A stretch of 64,000 nt of DNA, from assembly GCF_029338555.1 (NCBI RefSeq), contig NZ_CP119990.1, positions 62,001-126,000 on the forward strand, in the 5' to 3' direction. Position numbers and translations under genes: made by a program. Shown piece after piece: positions 14,191 through 22,416 of this stretch. The first letter of the stretch is position 1. Every line of letters starts with the position of its first letter. The stretch comes from Halobaculum marinum (GTDB lineage Archaea > Halobacteriota > Halobacteria > Halobacteriales > Haloferacaceae). The notes beneath the pieces were generated by a model. The model was given only the letters and a program-made list of their open reading frames with translations, was not told the origin of the DNA and ran no database searches.

Positions 14191-16392
14191 CTACTCCAAC
14201 TCCGCTCGCGACCCACGTATCAGGGCGACGTTGCCCGGGACGTCGTGCACGACGCGCTCGGTGACCGCGCCGTAGGGTATCTTCGCGCCGTCAGCACGCC
14301 CCGAGAGCCCGACACAGACCGTGTCGTACTCGCTGGCCGCCTCGACGACGGCACGCCCGACGTCGTCGTCGACGACGACCTGCGTGTCGTACTCGCTCGG
14401 GTCGAGCCCGGCTGCCTCGGCGGCGTCGGCGATCACTGCTCGCCCGCGTTCCTCGGCGTCGAAGTCGTGCTCGTGTCGTGGCGTCTGGACGTTCAGCAGT
14501 GTCGGAACGGTATCGTCGACGCTCGCGAACTCGACAGCCTGGTGTGCGACGACGGGCGCGTTCGCCCCCGGCGCGACGAACGCCACCGGCACCCCGATGG
14601 TGTCGGATTCGAGGTTGACGAGCGAGATGTCACATCTGCACTGGCGGACCACCGGGTCGACGACTGGTCCGAAGACGTGGTCGTCGCCGTCGTCGAGCGT
14701 TCCATCCCAACCGAGGATGACCTCGTCCGCCGCCTCCTCCTCGATGACGTCGAGTATCGCCTCGCCGACGTTGGAGGCGACCACCGCTCTGGTACGGAGG
14801 GTGACGTCCATCTTCGTCGCGATGTCGTGGGCGTTCTCCAGGAGGGTCCGCTGGTGGTCCGCGCGGTCGGCTTCGAGGTTCACGAGCGCCGAGGGGTTGT
14901 CGACCGGTGTGACGTTGACCGCGACGACCTCTGGCGTCCCACGGTCCTCGTTTGTGTGTGCACTCGCAGCCGCGAGTTGGAGCAACCCCCGCTGTGTCGC
15001 GGGGTTCGCCACCGGCACGACAACGCGGAACGGTTCGGCCGGGGGCCCGTAGATCGCCTCTCTCAGGAGTCCTTCGCTCACGACGCGTCCTCGGGTGTAC
15101 GTGAGGTACCAGGCGACGCCGAAGGCGACGATACCCGTCCCGATGACGACGACGACGGTCGCCATCTGCGAGACGACGACGACCGACGAGACGACTCCCA
15201 GAATCGGGACAGCAGGGTAGAGGGGTTTCGGGAGCGTGAACGAGGGGTCGTAGTCCTCCGGGTCAGCACGCCGGAAGACGACGAGCGAGACGTGGACGAG
15301 CGAGTAGGCGACGAGGAAGCTGAAGCTCGCGGCCTCCGCGAGCAGTGCGATGATCGTGTCCACCTGCAAGCCGGCGAGGATCAGTAGCGTCGTCACGCCG
15401 CCGGTGGCCGCGATCGCTCGATGGGGTGTGTAGAAGCGCGGGTGGTTCACGTTGAACCAGTCGGTCACCACGCCGTCTCTGCCCATGGCGTAGATGACTC
15501 GCGAGGCCGCGAGGATCGAGGAGTTCGAACTGGATATCGCCGCGATGATGGCCGCGAAGACGATGGCGACCACCCCCGCCGGACCGAGGTAGACGACGGC
15601 GACGTCCGAGACAGGAATCGGCGAGTCGCCCAGCGACTCGAAGGGGACAACGCCGGTGCTGACGAGCATGACGAGGACGTACAGGAGCGTCACCAGCACC
15701 ACCGAGAGGATCATCGACAGTGGGATGACCCGACTCGGGTTCTTGATCTCGCCGGCGACGGTGGCGATGATCTCGAATCCCAGAAACGAGATGAAGACGA
15801 TGCCGGTCGTGGCGACGATCCCAGCCGGACCGAAGGGGGCGAACGGCTCGAGGTTCCCGGGGTCGATGAAGAACACGCCGACCGCGACGAACACGAGGAT
15901 GATTGCGGTCTCGGTGCCGATGGTGACGTTCTGGAAGGCGCTCGACTCCTCAGTCCCGTAGTAGTTGACGCCGAGGAGGAGCGCCAGCCCGACGAGCCCC
16001 AGCGCGACGATGAAGATCCGGCCGTCGAGAAACGGAATCGGCTCGACGAGGTACTGGCCGAAGCCGATCATGTAGAACGCGCTCGCGAACATCAGCCCCG
16101 TCCACATCCCCCAGCCGACGATGGCACCGAACAGCCCACCGAGGGCGCGGTTGACGTAGTGGTAGCTCCCGCCCGCGATCGGCATCCCCGTCGCCAGTTC
16201 GGACAGCGAGAGTGCCGCGAGTAACGCGACGAATCCGGCGAGCGCGTAGGAGATCGAACTCGCGGGGCCGGCGGTCTCGGCGGCGATGCCCGGGAGGATG
16301 AAGATGCCTGCACCAATCATCGTGCCGCCGCCGAGCGTCATCGCCTCGACGAAGCCGAGCGTTCGCTCGAGTTCGCCGCTTTGCCCGCTCAT
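14191..16392 (-). CDS. APC-family permease fused to two universal-stress domains
   Basis: A 733-residue protein. Residues 1-430 are an amino-acid/polyamine/cation (APC) transporter: the first helix carries the family's GGGTMIGAGIFILPG motif and about 12 membrane segments follow. The remaining 300 residues are soluble and contain two UspA-like domains (RVVVPVANPATQRGLL and later VAFVAPGANAPVVAHQ). Known haloarchaeal homologs share this fusion. The cytosolic Usp part probably senses nucleotide or energy state and tunes uptake. Substrate cannot be assigned. A separate tandem Usp gene lies just upstream on the same strand. Confidence 0.85.
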   Translation of the reverse strand: MSGQSGELERTLGFVEAMTLGGGTMIGAGIFILPGIAAETAGPASSISYALAGFVALLAALSLSELATGMPIAGGSYHYVNRALGGLFGAIVGWGMWTGLMFASAFYMIGFGQYLVEPIPFLDGRIFIVALGLVGLALLLGVNYYGTEESSAFQNVTIGTETAIILVFVAVGVFFIDPGNLEPFAPFGPAGIVATTGIVFISFLGFEIIATVAGEIKNPSRVIPLSMILSVVLVTLLYVLVMLVSTGVVPFESLGDSPIPVSDVAVVYLGPAGVVAIVFAAIIAAISSSNSSILAASRVIYAMGRDGVVTDWFNVNHPRFYTPHRAIAATGGVTTLLILAGLQVDTIIALLAEAASFSFLVAYSLVHVSLVVFRRADPEDYDPSFTLPKPLYPAVPILGVVSSVVVVSQMATVVVVIGTGIVAFGVAWYLTYTRGRVVSEGLLREAIYGPPAEPFRVVVPVANPATQRGLLQLAAASAHTNEDRGTPEVVAVNVTPVDNPSALVNLEADRADHQRTLLENAHDIATKMDVTLRTRAVVASNVGEAILDVIEEEAADEVILGWDGTLDDGDDHVFGPVVDPVVRQCRCDISLVNLESDTIGVPVAFVAPGANAPVVAHQAVEFASVDDTVPTLLNVQTPRHEHDFDAEERGRAVIADAAEAAGLDPSEYDTQVVVDDDVGRAVVEAASEYDTVCVGLSGRADGAKIPYGAVTERVVHDVPGNVALIRGSRAELE

Positions 16393-16423
16393 CGATCCCG
16401 CCCCCCACGCCCGATCGGTGGTG

Positions 16424-17131
16424 TCACTCGACGTTCCTCACGATGAGCGCCGGCACGTCGAGCGCGTCGACGATAGTCGACAGCCGGTCACCGATGATCC
16501 GTTCGCGCAGTGAGGGTTCGGTCTCGCCGAGGACGACGAGGTCGTACGTCGCTCCGAGGTCGACGATATCCGCCACCGGGTCACTGTCCTGTGAGACCTG
16601 CCAGTCGACTCGGTCGCGGTCGACACCGTACTCGGCCAGCCGGTCGACGGCACCCATGAGCAGGAGTTCTCCCTGACTCGGGTCGGTATCCTCCCCGACC
16701 GAGTGGAACAGCGTGACCGTCTCGTCGCCCGCCAGCAGTAGGTCGGCGACGACCCCGAGGATCCGGTCGAGGTTCACATCTCCCCGGAGGGGGACGAGCA
16801 CGCGACCAGTGCCAGCCGAACGACCGGTCGTCAGCACTGTGCTGCTGTCGTACTCGTCTGCGATCCGGTCGATGGTGGCCTCGCGGTCGTGGGTGAAGAC
16901 GAGCACGTCGTCGACGGCACCGTACTGGTCGGCGAGGGCGGCCAACTGGCCTGCAGCTTCGGAGCCGTGCTGGTCTCTGACCAGCGCCGGTTCGGCTTGG
17001 TCGGGGACTGGAAAGTACCCAAGGAGGACGACCTCGACGGCACCGAGCTCTTCGAGGACGTCGAGCTCGGGCGGCGCTGGCTCCGAGACGTCGAACGGGA
17101 CGAGGATTGTTAGCTCGCCGATACGAACCAT
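16424..17131 (-). CDS. Tandem universal stress (UspA-like) protein
   Basis: Starting at the ATG at 17131 (MVRIGELTILVPFDVS), 235 residues form two Usp-like halves. The first contains VLLGYFPVPDQAE, and the second starts at RVLVPLRGDVNLDRIL and ends with ADIVDLGATYDLVVLGETEP and VPALIVRNVE. The gene lies 31 nt upstream of the APC-Usp permease on the same strand, so the two are likely co-transcribed and the protein may regulate the transporter. An in-frame ATG at 17164 would add 11 residues. Confidence 0.8.
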   Translation of the reverse strand: MVRIGELTILVPFDVSEPAPPELDVLEELGAVEVVLLGYFPVPDQAEPALVRDQHGSEAAGQLAALADQYGAVDDVLVFTHDREATIDRIADEYDSSTVLTTGRSAGTGRVLVPLRGDVNLDRILGVVADLLLAGDETVTLFHSVGEDTDPSQGELLLMGAVDRLAEYGVDRDRVDWQVSQDSDPVADIVDLGATYDLVVLGETEPSLRERIIGDRLSTIVDALDVPALIVRNVE

Positions 17132-17224
17132 GCTGGATCCACAATCCACGTCAGATCGTTTCAATGCTTCGCGCAGTGGGTCGTCACCGCCGAGGGCGCC
17201 GCGTTTTGAACGAGGACGTCGCCG

Positions 17225-17461
17225 TCAACCGACCAACACGACGACGACTGCGACCGCCCGCTCACCCGGGTGGCGGCGTTGCGAGCGCGTCCACACTCCC
17301 CAGCCGCCGCCGATCCGACAGTCATCCGCGGTGTCGAACTGGTCGAGCTCCGCCGCCGCTTCGGGGTCGACGACGTGCGTCTCCCGAGGCACCTGTGTGT
17401 CCTCGACTTCGGACAGCACGTCGACTCGCCGTCGGTGCCCGGTCCCGGTTAGCAGGATCAC
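17225..17461 (-). CDS. Possible small protein of unknown function
   Basis: In the 440-base gap between the Usp and opsin-like genes one minus-strand frame is open and has coding-like third positions (VLSEVEDTQVPRETHVVDP, then EAAAELDQFDTADDCRIGG). The start is unclear: the open frame continues upstream without a good initiation site, and another frame there begins MTDESSVLQDSN. It may be a small gene or a remnant carrying a frameshift. No family is recognised. Confidence 0.3.
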   Translation of the reverse strand: MILLTGTGHRRRVDVLSEVEDTQVPRETHVVDPEAAAELDQFDTADDCRIGGGWGVWTRSQRRHPGERAVAVVVVLVG

Positions 17462-17571
17462 GTACCATACTGTGGTCGTCGAGGAGGTTCGAGTCCTGGA
17501 GCACGCTGCTCTCGTCGGTCACTCGTCTTCGCTGAAATGGCGGCAGAAGGGCCTGTTAACGGAAGTGCTCG

Positions 17572-18288
17572 TCAGTCGTCGGCCGGCGTCAGCAGATGCG
17601 AGCGCCGTTCGACTTCGTTGCTCGCCACTGCTCCGATCGCGTCGGCGTTCACGAACAACAGCCCGGCGATGCCGACACGCATGAGCAGATCGATGTAGAG
17701 GTTCACGGAGGTGTTGACGAACTCGCCGAGTACGCCGAATAGGGCACAGACTGCGTACACGATCAGCATCGCCATGAGGAACAACACGAGGTTCCGGCAC
17801 TTCCAGTGGAGCAGTCGTCGGTCGGCGGCCATCGATTCGGCGGCGCGCCAGATGGGGCGCACGAACAGTGCGGCGACGACGAACCAACCGACGATCACCA
17901 CCGCTGCAGCAGCGAGTGCCCCCGTCTCTCCGACGTAGCCGGCGTACGGGAGTTCGAACGCGACTCGTTGGATCGTCACGATGATCGCGGCGGCACCGAT
18001 CAGTCGGACGGATGCGCCCGCCAACGCGGCGGTGATCGCGTACACCCCAGCGTACGCGATCACGTCGTCGACGAGGTTCGGGAGGTCGAGCGTCCCGCCG
18101 GCGAACTCCACGGTGACGCCCAGCCCCATCAGCACGTACGCGACCGTCGACACGCCGATGATCGCCGTGGCAGCGCCGCCGATTCGGCGTGCCGGCCCCT
18201 CGAGCGAGCGGAGGCGGACGAGCAGCACCGCGAACACCGCTGCGTACGCAAGCGCCGCACCGAAGTACATCGTCGAGTCGGCGATCAT
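17572..18288 (-). CDS. Sensory-rhodopsin-like protein lacking the retinal lysine
   Basis: A 238-residue seven-helix protein, the same size as sensory rhodopsin II. It aligns along its length with SRII as I recall it: [10 protein letters not shown] in helix B, PNLVDD in helix C and KCRNLVLFL in helix F, with helix G reading [13 protein letters not shown]. Asp200 and Asp74 fall at the SRII counterion positions (D201, D75). The Schiff-base Lys205 is Arg204. Arg72 is Asn71, and the pocket residues Trp76, Trp171, Tyr174 and Trp178 are Asp75, Met172, Leu175 and Ala179. The only lysine (Lys163) is at a membrane edge, so retinal binding is unlikely. Tyr198, equivalent to the transducer-contacting Tyr199, is kept. 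Its ATGA start overlaps the transducer stop by 4 nt. Confidence 0.85.
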   Translation of the reverse strand: MIADSTMYFGAALAYAAVFAVLLVRLRSLEGPARRIGGAATAIIGVSTVAYVLMGLGVTVEFAGGTLDLPNLVDDVIAYAGVYAITAALAGASVRLIGAAAIIVTIQRVAFELPYAGYVGETGALAAAAVVIVGWFVVAALFVRPIWRAAESMAADRRLLHWKCRNLVLFLMAMLIVYAVCALFGVLGEFVNTSVNLYIDLLMRVGIAGLLFVNADAIGAVASNEVERRSHLLTPADD

Positions 18289-19889
18289 CGTGCCCCTCCA
18301 TCGGTCGCGACGGCACCTGCCTCACCGGGTGCGGTCGCGGCTCCGGTTGGCCCTGTAGCACGCGTCTCGAAGCTCTCGAGTTCCTCCTGCAGTTCCGCGG
18401 TCGCGTCCGTCAGCTGTTCCATCCGCGACTGCATCTCGCTGAGTGTCTCGGCGTTGGTCTCGGCGTCCTCGGCGACAGCGAGGCCACGTTCGGCGACGGA
18501 CCGAGCGCGTCCGGCCACCGAGTCGATGGTCGCGGTCACCTCCTCGGTCGTCGCCGCGGTGTCGTCCGTCGCCCTCGCGATCTCGGTGACGGAGTCGTCG
18601 ACCTTCGCGGCGATCGCGTCGAGGTCGACGAACGTCTCGCCGCTGGCTTTCGCGGTCTCGATCCCGTCTCGAAGACGTTCGCGTGCCGTCTCCAGTTCCG
18701 CAGTCACGTCGTCGACGTCGGCTTGCGTCTGCGACACCGCCGTCGTGATCGCTTCGGACTGTGACCGTGTCTCTTCGGCCAACGTCTTGACCTCGTTGGC
18801 GACGACGGCGAACCCGTCACCGTCCGCCCCCGACCGGGCGGCTTCGATGTTCGCGTTCAACGCAAGCATGTTGGTCTGCTCGGCGATCTCGTCGATGAGT
18901 TCGGTCGACTCACCGACCTCGCTCATCCGTTCGTTCAACGACCCGACGACGGCCGAGAGCTCGTCGAATGCGGATTCCAACTCGATCATCTCGTCGATGG
19001 TGTCGGTGGCCTGCTGGCTCCCCGACTCACTCAACGACGCCGCCTCGGCGCTTTGCCCGGCGACGGACTCCGCCGTCGCGGCGATCTCTTCGACGGCGGC
19101 CGACAGGTCGGCGGCTTCCGCGCTGGCCGACTCAAGTTCGTCAGCCTGTTCAAGGATCTCTTCGGCGTACTCCCGGAGGTCGTCGGCGAACTCGTACTGC
19201 GTCGACTCGACGGCAGTTGCGTCCTCGTGGAGCGACTCGCCGACGGTGTCGACCTCGGCGGCGAACTGTCGGATCCCACGAATCGTCTCCGAGAGCTCGA
19301 CCGTCATCTCGGTGTAGGCGGTACCGATCGCGTCCATCGCCTCGATGTCCGTCTGCGTCGGCACGTCTGCGACGAACACGCCGTCGGAGACGTCGTCCAT
19401 CGCGTCTGCGAACGTCGCGGCGTGGTCGAGCAGTTCCTCGTTCAACCGCTCGGACTCCTCGCGGGCGTTGACGGCTCGAGCTTCCGCAGCCTCCGACTCC
19501 TCGAAGGCGTCCCGCAGCGAAATCCGCATCTCTTCGAACGCGTCGGCCAGTTCACCGAACTCGTCGTTCCGCTGTGACGACACGTCGACGTGTTCGTACT
19601 CACCGCGACCGATCGCCGACGCGGCGGCGATCAATCGACGGAGTTCGACGCCGACGTTGCCGCCGATGACGATACCGACGACGCCGATGTTGAGCGTCAT
19701 GACGAGTAGCGTACCGACGAGCGCTCCCAGGCCGTTCGATCCCGTCGTCGTCACGTACACGGCGAATGTCGCGCCGAATCCCAACGTCACGACGACTGCA
19801 CCCACCAGCGCGACCGCGATTCGCCGTGTGTACTTCCTTGTAACTCGTTGAAAAGGTCTCATTTGCTTCGACCGGGATGACCCCACCAT
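18285..19889 (-). CDS. Htr-type methyl-accepting transducer
   Basis: A 534-residue transducer with two membrane helices ([20 protein letters not shown], about 24-46, and [20 protein letters not shown], about 54-78) and only a tiny extracellular loop. A HAMP domain (about 80-130), a long coiled coil and the MCP signalling tip ([18 protein letters not shown], about 337-354) follow. Length and layout match HtrII. Asn67 in [12 protein letters not shown] sits where HtrII Asn74 contacts the receptor. With so small an outer loop it cannot bind ligand alone and should rely on the membrane partner encoded next. It would signal to CheA/CheW. Met10 (19862) is an alternative start that suits a leaderless message. 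Confidence 0.9.
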   Translation of the reverse strand: MVGSSRSKQMRPFQRVTRKYTRRIAVALVGAVVVTLGFGATFAVYVTTTGSNGLGALVGTLLVMTLNIGVVGIVIGGNVGVELRRLIAAASAIGRGEYEHVDVSSQRNDEFGELADAFEEMRISLRDAFEESEAAEARAVNAREESERLNEELLDHAATFADAMDDVSDGVFVADVPTQTDIEAMDAIGTAYTEMTVELSETIRGIRQFAAEVDTVGESLHEDATAVESTQYEFADDLREYAEEILEQADELESASAEAADLSAAVEEIAATAESVAGQSAEAASLSESGSQQATDTIDEMIELESAFDELSAVVGSLNERMSEVGESTELIDEIAEQTNMLALNANIEAARSGADGDGFAVVANEVKTLAEETRSQSEAITTAVSQTQADVDDVTAELETARERLRDGIETAKASGETFVDLDAIAAKVDDSVTEIARATDDTAATTEEVTATIDSVAGRARSVAERGLAVAEDAETNAETLSEMQSRMEQLTDATAELQEELESFETRATGPTGAATAPGEAGAVATDGGAR

Positions 19890-20152
19890 TTAACGATAAC
19901 TAGCTGGGTTTCAATACTGAGAACAGAAAAAGGCGTGGACGAGACCGCCGTGCTCAGTTCGCACGTCCTCGCCGACGCGACCCGGCTACGTCGTGAGGTC
20001 GCTGCTGTCGCGACGTGAGCGGCGTGTGAAGGACGGCGAGTGGAACTCTCCTGTCAAATGCTACCGAGCGACTGTACAGTGCGGTCCCACTCACGACGCC
20101 GACGACACTGTCGCTGCGTACGTGTGTTGCAAAGAGTGGGACGCTCCGTCGG
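19890..20152. other. Intergenic region upstream of the transducer
   Basis: Holds the minus-strand promoter of the transducer operon near its left end (TATA-like TTATCGTTAA around 19890-19905). No gene was recognised in the rest. Confidence 0.4.
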
Positions 20153-20344
20153 TTATTGGCGGCCGGCTCCCGTTCGGATTTGGAACACTCGTGACCGTGG
20201 GACCCAGTTCGACCCGTCCCCGCCAGTGATCTTCACCCACCCCGAGTAGATCTCCACCGCGACGCCGTCGAGTCCGTACTCGTCGCCGCGTTCGCTCTCG
20301 TACGTCACCGTGGCGTTCTGGATACGCTCGATCGGTTCGTCCAT
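20153..20344 (-). CDS. Small haloarchaeal protein (63 aa)
   Basis: From the ATG at 20344 the protein reads MDEPIERIQNATVTYESERG, then a central DGVAVEIYSGWVKITGGDGS and WVPRSRVFQIRTG. The alternating pattern predicts a small beta-barrel or sheet. The open frame extends upstream, but that part is Arg/Pro-rich and overlaps the promoter. A TATA-like CTATTTCA lies 26 nt upstream within a repeated 38-bp sequence, indicating a leaderless transcript. Function unknown. Confidence 0.65.
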   Translation of the reverse strand: MDEPIERIQNATVTYESERGDEYGLDGVAVEIYSGWVKITGGDGSNWVPRSRVFQIRTGAGRQ

Positions 20345-20348
20345 GCGA

Positions 20349-20386
20349 GTGGGGTCGGCGTCCCGCTTTGAAATAGCTATGCGAGG
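20349..20386 (+). repeat. 38-bp imperfect direct repeat, left copy
   Basis: This stretch (core AAATAGCTATGCG at 20371-20383) matches 32 of 38 bases at 30092-30129 in the same orientation. It overlaps the promoter of the small gene ending at 20344. The two copies bracket the integrase and a string of accessory genes. Confidence 0.55.
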
Positions 20387-20537
20387 GCGTGCGGATACCG
20401 GGCCAGCGATCTCACGCACTCGGCGCGGGCCCTCTTCAGCGTCGCGAGCAGGAGCGTGCCGAACCCCCATCCACCGTGACCACCTCCGCATCGCAGACCG
20501 ATGGCGTTTACAGGTGATTGACCATTCGCGCTACTAT

Positions 20538-20762
20538 ATGGCAGACTCGCCCTCCACCGAGGAACTGCGCCGCATCAGGTACCTCCTCCTCTGGCTGATT
20601 CTCGTCGTCGCCGCGAACGGGGTGTACGCGCCGGGCGAGTACGGGGGACTGACCGAGGTCGGCTACCTCGTGCTCGTCGTCCCCCTGTTCGTCGTCCCGT
20701 TGTACTTCGTCGTGAAGGTGGTCGACGTCGCGACGACCACGACGCCCAGCGACGACTCCTGA
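20538..20762 (+). CDS. Two-helix small membrane protein (74 aa)
   Basis: The ATG at 20538 opens MADSPSTEELRRIRYLLLWL. Two hydrophobic helices are separated by a short loop (YAPGEYGGLTEVGY), and the second helix (LVLVVPLFVVPLYFVVKVV) leads into a polar tail. The ORF extends upstream only through non-coding-like sequence. Similar small paired-helix proteins are widespread in haloarchaea, with no known role. Confidence 0.65.
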   Translation: MADSPSTEELRRIRYLLLWLILVVAANGVYAPGEYGGLTEVGYLVLVVPLFVVPLYFVVKVVDVATTTTPSDDS

Positions 20763-20928
20763 GTCGGTGCGCTCGCGGTCACGGGATCACTCATCGTCGG
20801 CCTCACCCACCCGAGGACCTGTCCGACGACGGTCTGTGATGGACTGGACGATATCCCGATTGCTGGTGGCGACGTGGGGAGTGAACTGAGACGTGTCGGT
20901 CAGGGTCGGGTGATCCGGTGATCAGCCT

Positions 20929-21276
20929 TCATTCCAACCACTGGTGGCGCGGATGCACTAGGTCCCACTCCTCCAACTCCGCGTTCTGCAGGTACTCGCC
21001 CTTCCCGACGTCGCCCGTCGTCTCCGTGCGCTCTTCGTCGAGATTGTCGACGCCGTGCGCGTCGAACCCGACCTCGACGACACCCCGCCAGATGTGGTCC
21101 CAGAAGACGGCCGTCTCGCAGTCGTCGCGCAGGCCGAGTAGCTCGAACTGTCCCTCGTCGGCGGCGTCGAGGTGCTTCACCATCAGAATCGCCTCGTTCG
21201 CCGAGCGGTGCTCCGCGATGGTCCAGGCCAGCTCCCCGCGAACGTGTGTGAACGTCCCGTCGCTCCTGTTCGACAT
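20929..21276 (-). CDS. Haloarchaeal protein of unknown function (paralog B)
   Basis: From the ATG at 21276 (MSNRSDGTFTHVRGELAWTI) this 115-residue protein is clearly related to the gene at 6651-7010, sharing FTH(I/V)(K/R)GELAWTIAE, ADEG...ELLGL, a WDHIW segment and the C-terminal HPRHQW. Both genes carry an almost identical 28-bp sequence upstream. This copy has no Orc-like gene after it, which separates the protein's function from that ATPase. Confidence 0.75.
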   Translation of the reverse strand: MSNRSDGTFTHVRGELAWTIAEHRSANEAILMVKHLDAADEGQFELLGLRDDCETAVFWDHIWRGVVEVGFDAHGVDNLDEERTETTGDVGKGEYLQNAELEEWDLVHPRHQWLE

Positions 21277-21308
21277 CGTCTGTGGTGGTGGGCGCCGGGC
21301 TAATAGGG

Positions 21309-21336
21309 GCGAGCCATGGGCGGAGTGGAAGTGAAA
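21309..21336 (-). promoter_or_regulatory. Conserved upstream element of paralog B
   Basis: Matches the element at 7040-7067 at 26 of 28 positions and lies at the same relative place, 33 nt upstream of the start, with a TATA-like CTATTA between. Coding sequence is not expected to explain this conservation. Confidence 0.45.
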
Positions 21337-21511
21337 GTAGTCGAGAGATATGCTATTCACCCTAGATGTTTATCAGGCCATATCTAGTAGACCGAAATGC
21401 CGGCAAGACGATACCGCCGGCACACGGTGACTGTGGGCCTTGATCGATATGGAAGGGGAGAGACTCGACGAACAGGTGTACGACTAAGTCAGCCACAAAG
21501 GAGGTGAGCAC

Positions 21512-21607
21512 ATGGCTCCAGATACTGCGATTGACCTGGTTCAATCGGCGTTCATCCTCATCGTTGGAGGGTGGGTGCTGATGACCCTGATCGTGAACCT
21601 TCCCTGA
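21512..21607 (+). CDS. Single-helix small membrane protein with strong Shine-Dalgarno
   Basis: A 31-residue ORF, MAPDTAIDLVQSAFILIVGG continuing WVLMTLIVNLP, with one membrane helix. The sequence GGAGGTGA (21500-21507), complementary to the 3' end of 16S rRNA, lies 4 nt before the ATG, which is unusually strong for a haloarchaeon. The upstream codons are in frame back to a TAA (21485-21487) and, before it, to an ATG at 21449 (MEGERLDEQVYD), so a short leader peptide or a stop-interrupted longer gene is possible. A GTG at 21488 is an alternative start. Confidence 0.55.
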   Translation: MAPDTAIDLVQSAFILIVGGWVLMTLIVNLP

Positions 21608-21615
21608 AGGTCCAC

Positions 21616-21629
21616 GCCTTGCGGTTTTT
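21616..21629 (+). terminator. T-rich terminator-like tract
   Basis: GCGGTTTTTT (21617-21626) follows the small membrane ORF and fits an archaeal U-tract terminator for the plus-strand transcript, at the 3' end of the convergent integrase. Confidence 0.4.
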
Positions 21630-22177
21630 TACCACAACTCCTCAGCCTCAGCGTCCAACTGCGTCCCCGCGTACTGTAGGTAGTCGTTCGCGCTCGAGAG
21701 GTCCGCGTGACCCATCGTCTGCCGGATGTACTGCGGCGTCGCCCCTCGAGCCGCGATCAACGTCCCGTAGGTGTGCCGCAGGACGTGCGGCGAGATCTTC
21801 TTGCGGATTTCCGTCGACGCCGCGACGCCCTTTACCCGATTCGTCACCGTCTGCCGCGTCGCCCCGTACTCGGCGTGGTACCCGAAGTAGTCGCGGAGTC
21901 GCCGAAGCGTCCCCGGCTGCTTGATCGGGATGCTCCGCGCCGCGTGGTCGGTCTTCGGCGACCAGTCGCCCTCGCGGGCGGGCACGCGGAGCCGTTCGTT
22001 CTGCCAGTCGACCCAGTCGTCGGTCATGTGCGCCAGCTCGTCGGCGCGCATCCCGGTGTGGGCAAGCGTGTAGATCGTCACCTGATGGGTGAGGTCGCGC
22101 TCGTCGGCGGCCTCGAGCAGGTCGGCCAGTTCGTCTTCCCTGAGGGGTTCGCGTTTCCACTCCATCTGTGTCTGCAA
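21629..22177 (-). CDS. Tyrosine recombinase, catalytic domain only
   Basis: A 182-residue integrase with the full catalytic set: Arg44 (HTGMRADELAH), Lys75 (SPKTDHAARSIPIK), His131 and Arg134 (SPHVLRHTYGTL), His157 (TMGHADL) and the nucleophile Tyr166 (SANDYLQYAG). The usual N-terminal core-binding domain is missing, so it may be a short recombinase, a truncated integrase or a single-domain relative. Met5 is an alternative start. A 12-bp inverted repeat lies 56 nt upstream. It suggests that the surrounding DNA is or was an integrated element. Confidence 0.85.
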   Translation of the reverse strand: MQTQMEWKREPLREDELADLLEAADERDLTHQVTIYTLAHTGMRADELAHMTDDWVDWQNERLRVPAREGDWSPKTDHAARSIPIKQPGTLRRLRDYFGYHAEYGATRQTVTNRVKGVAASTEIRKKISPHVLRHTYGTLIAARGATPQYIRQTMGHADLSSANDYLQYAGTQLDAEAEELW

Positions 22178-22232
22178 ACCCGTTTGACAGCAAAGACCTA
22201 GAACGTGGGGTAGGGGCGGGGGTATCGCGGCG

Positions 22233-22264
22233 CGATTTTACAGACGTGTACCTCTGTAAAATCG
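22233..22264. repeat. Perfect 12-bp inverted repeat upstream of the integrase
   Basis: CGATTTTACAGA (22233-22244) and TCTGTAAAATCG (22253-22264) are separated by an 8-nt spacer, CGTGTACC. The arms, spacer length and position beside a tyrosine recombinase gene fit a recombination core site. They also fit an operator controlling the integrase. As a hairpin it has no U-tract, so a terminator is less likely. Confidence 0.65.
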
Positions 22265-22375
22265 ATGTGACCTCATTGTGAGTCTGAGAACTGTTTGTCG
22301 GTGGCTGAAATGCCACAAGGACGGCAACTCGGTAGATAATTGCTTCAGAACCATTTCTGACAATCTCGTACAAAG

Positions 22376-22388
22376 GTATATTAAATAG
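22376..22388 (+). promoter_or_regulatory. TATA-like box of the 22.4-kb gene
   Basis: GGTATATTAAATA lies about 29-41 nt before the GTG at 22417, the distance expected for a short-leader or leaderless transcript. Confidence 0.4.
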
Positions 22389-22416
22389 AATACTTGAGCA
22401 GAGTTTGGCGATAAGA

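Noticed and set aside
13936-15387. Long plus-strand ORF (483 aa)
   Set aside because: It is antisense to the well-supported permease gene and has the Arg/Asp-rich composition of a shadow frame in GC-rich DNA.
17322-17522. Alternative minus-strand ORF starting MTDESSVLQ
   Set aside because: After about 20 residues it turns into an Arg-rich shadow; the neighbouring frame has better coding character.
17572-18288. Calling this a functional sensory rhodopsin or proton pump
   Set aside because: The lysine that binds retinal is arginine and the pocket aromatics are replaced, so light sensing is not supported.
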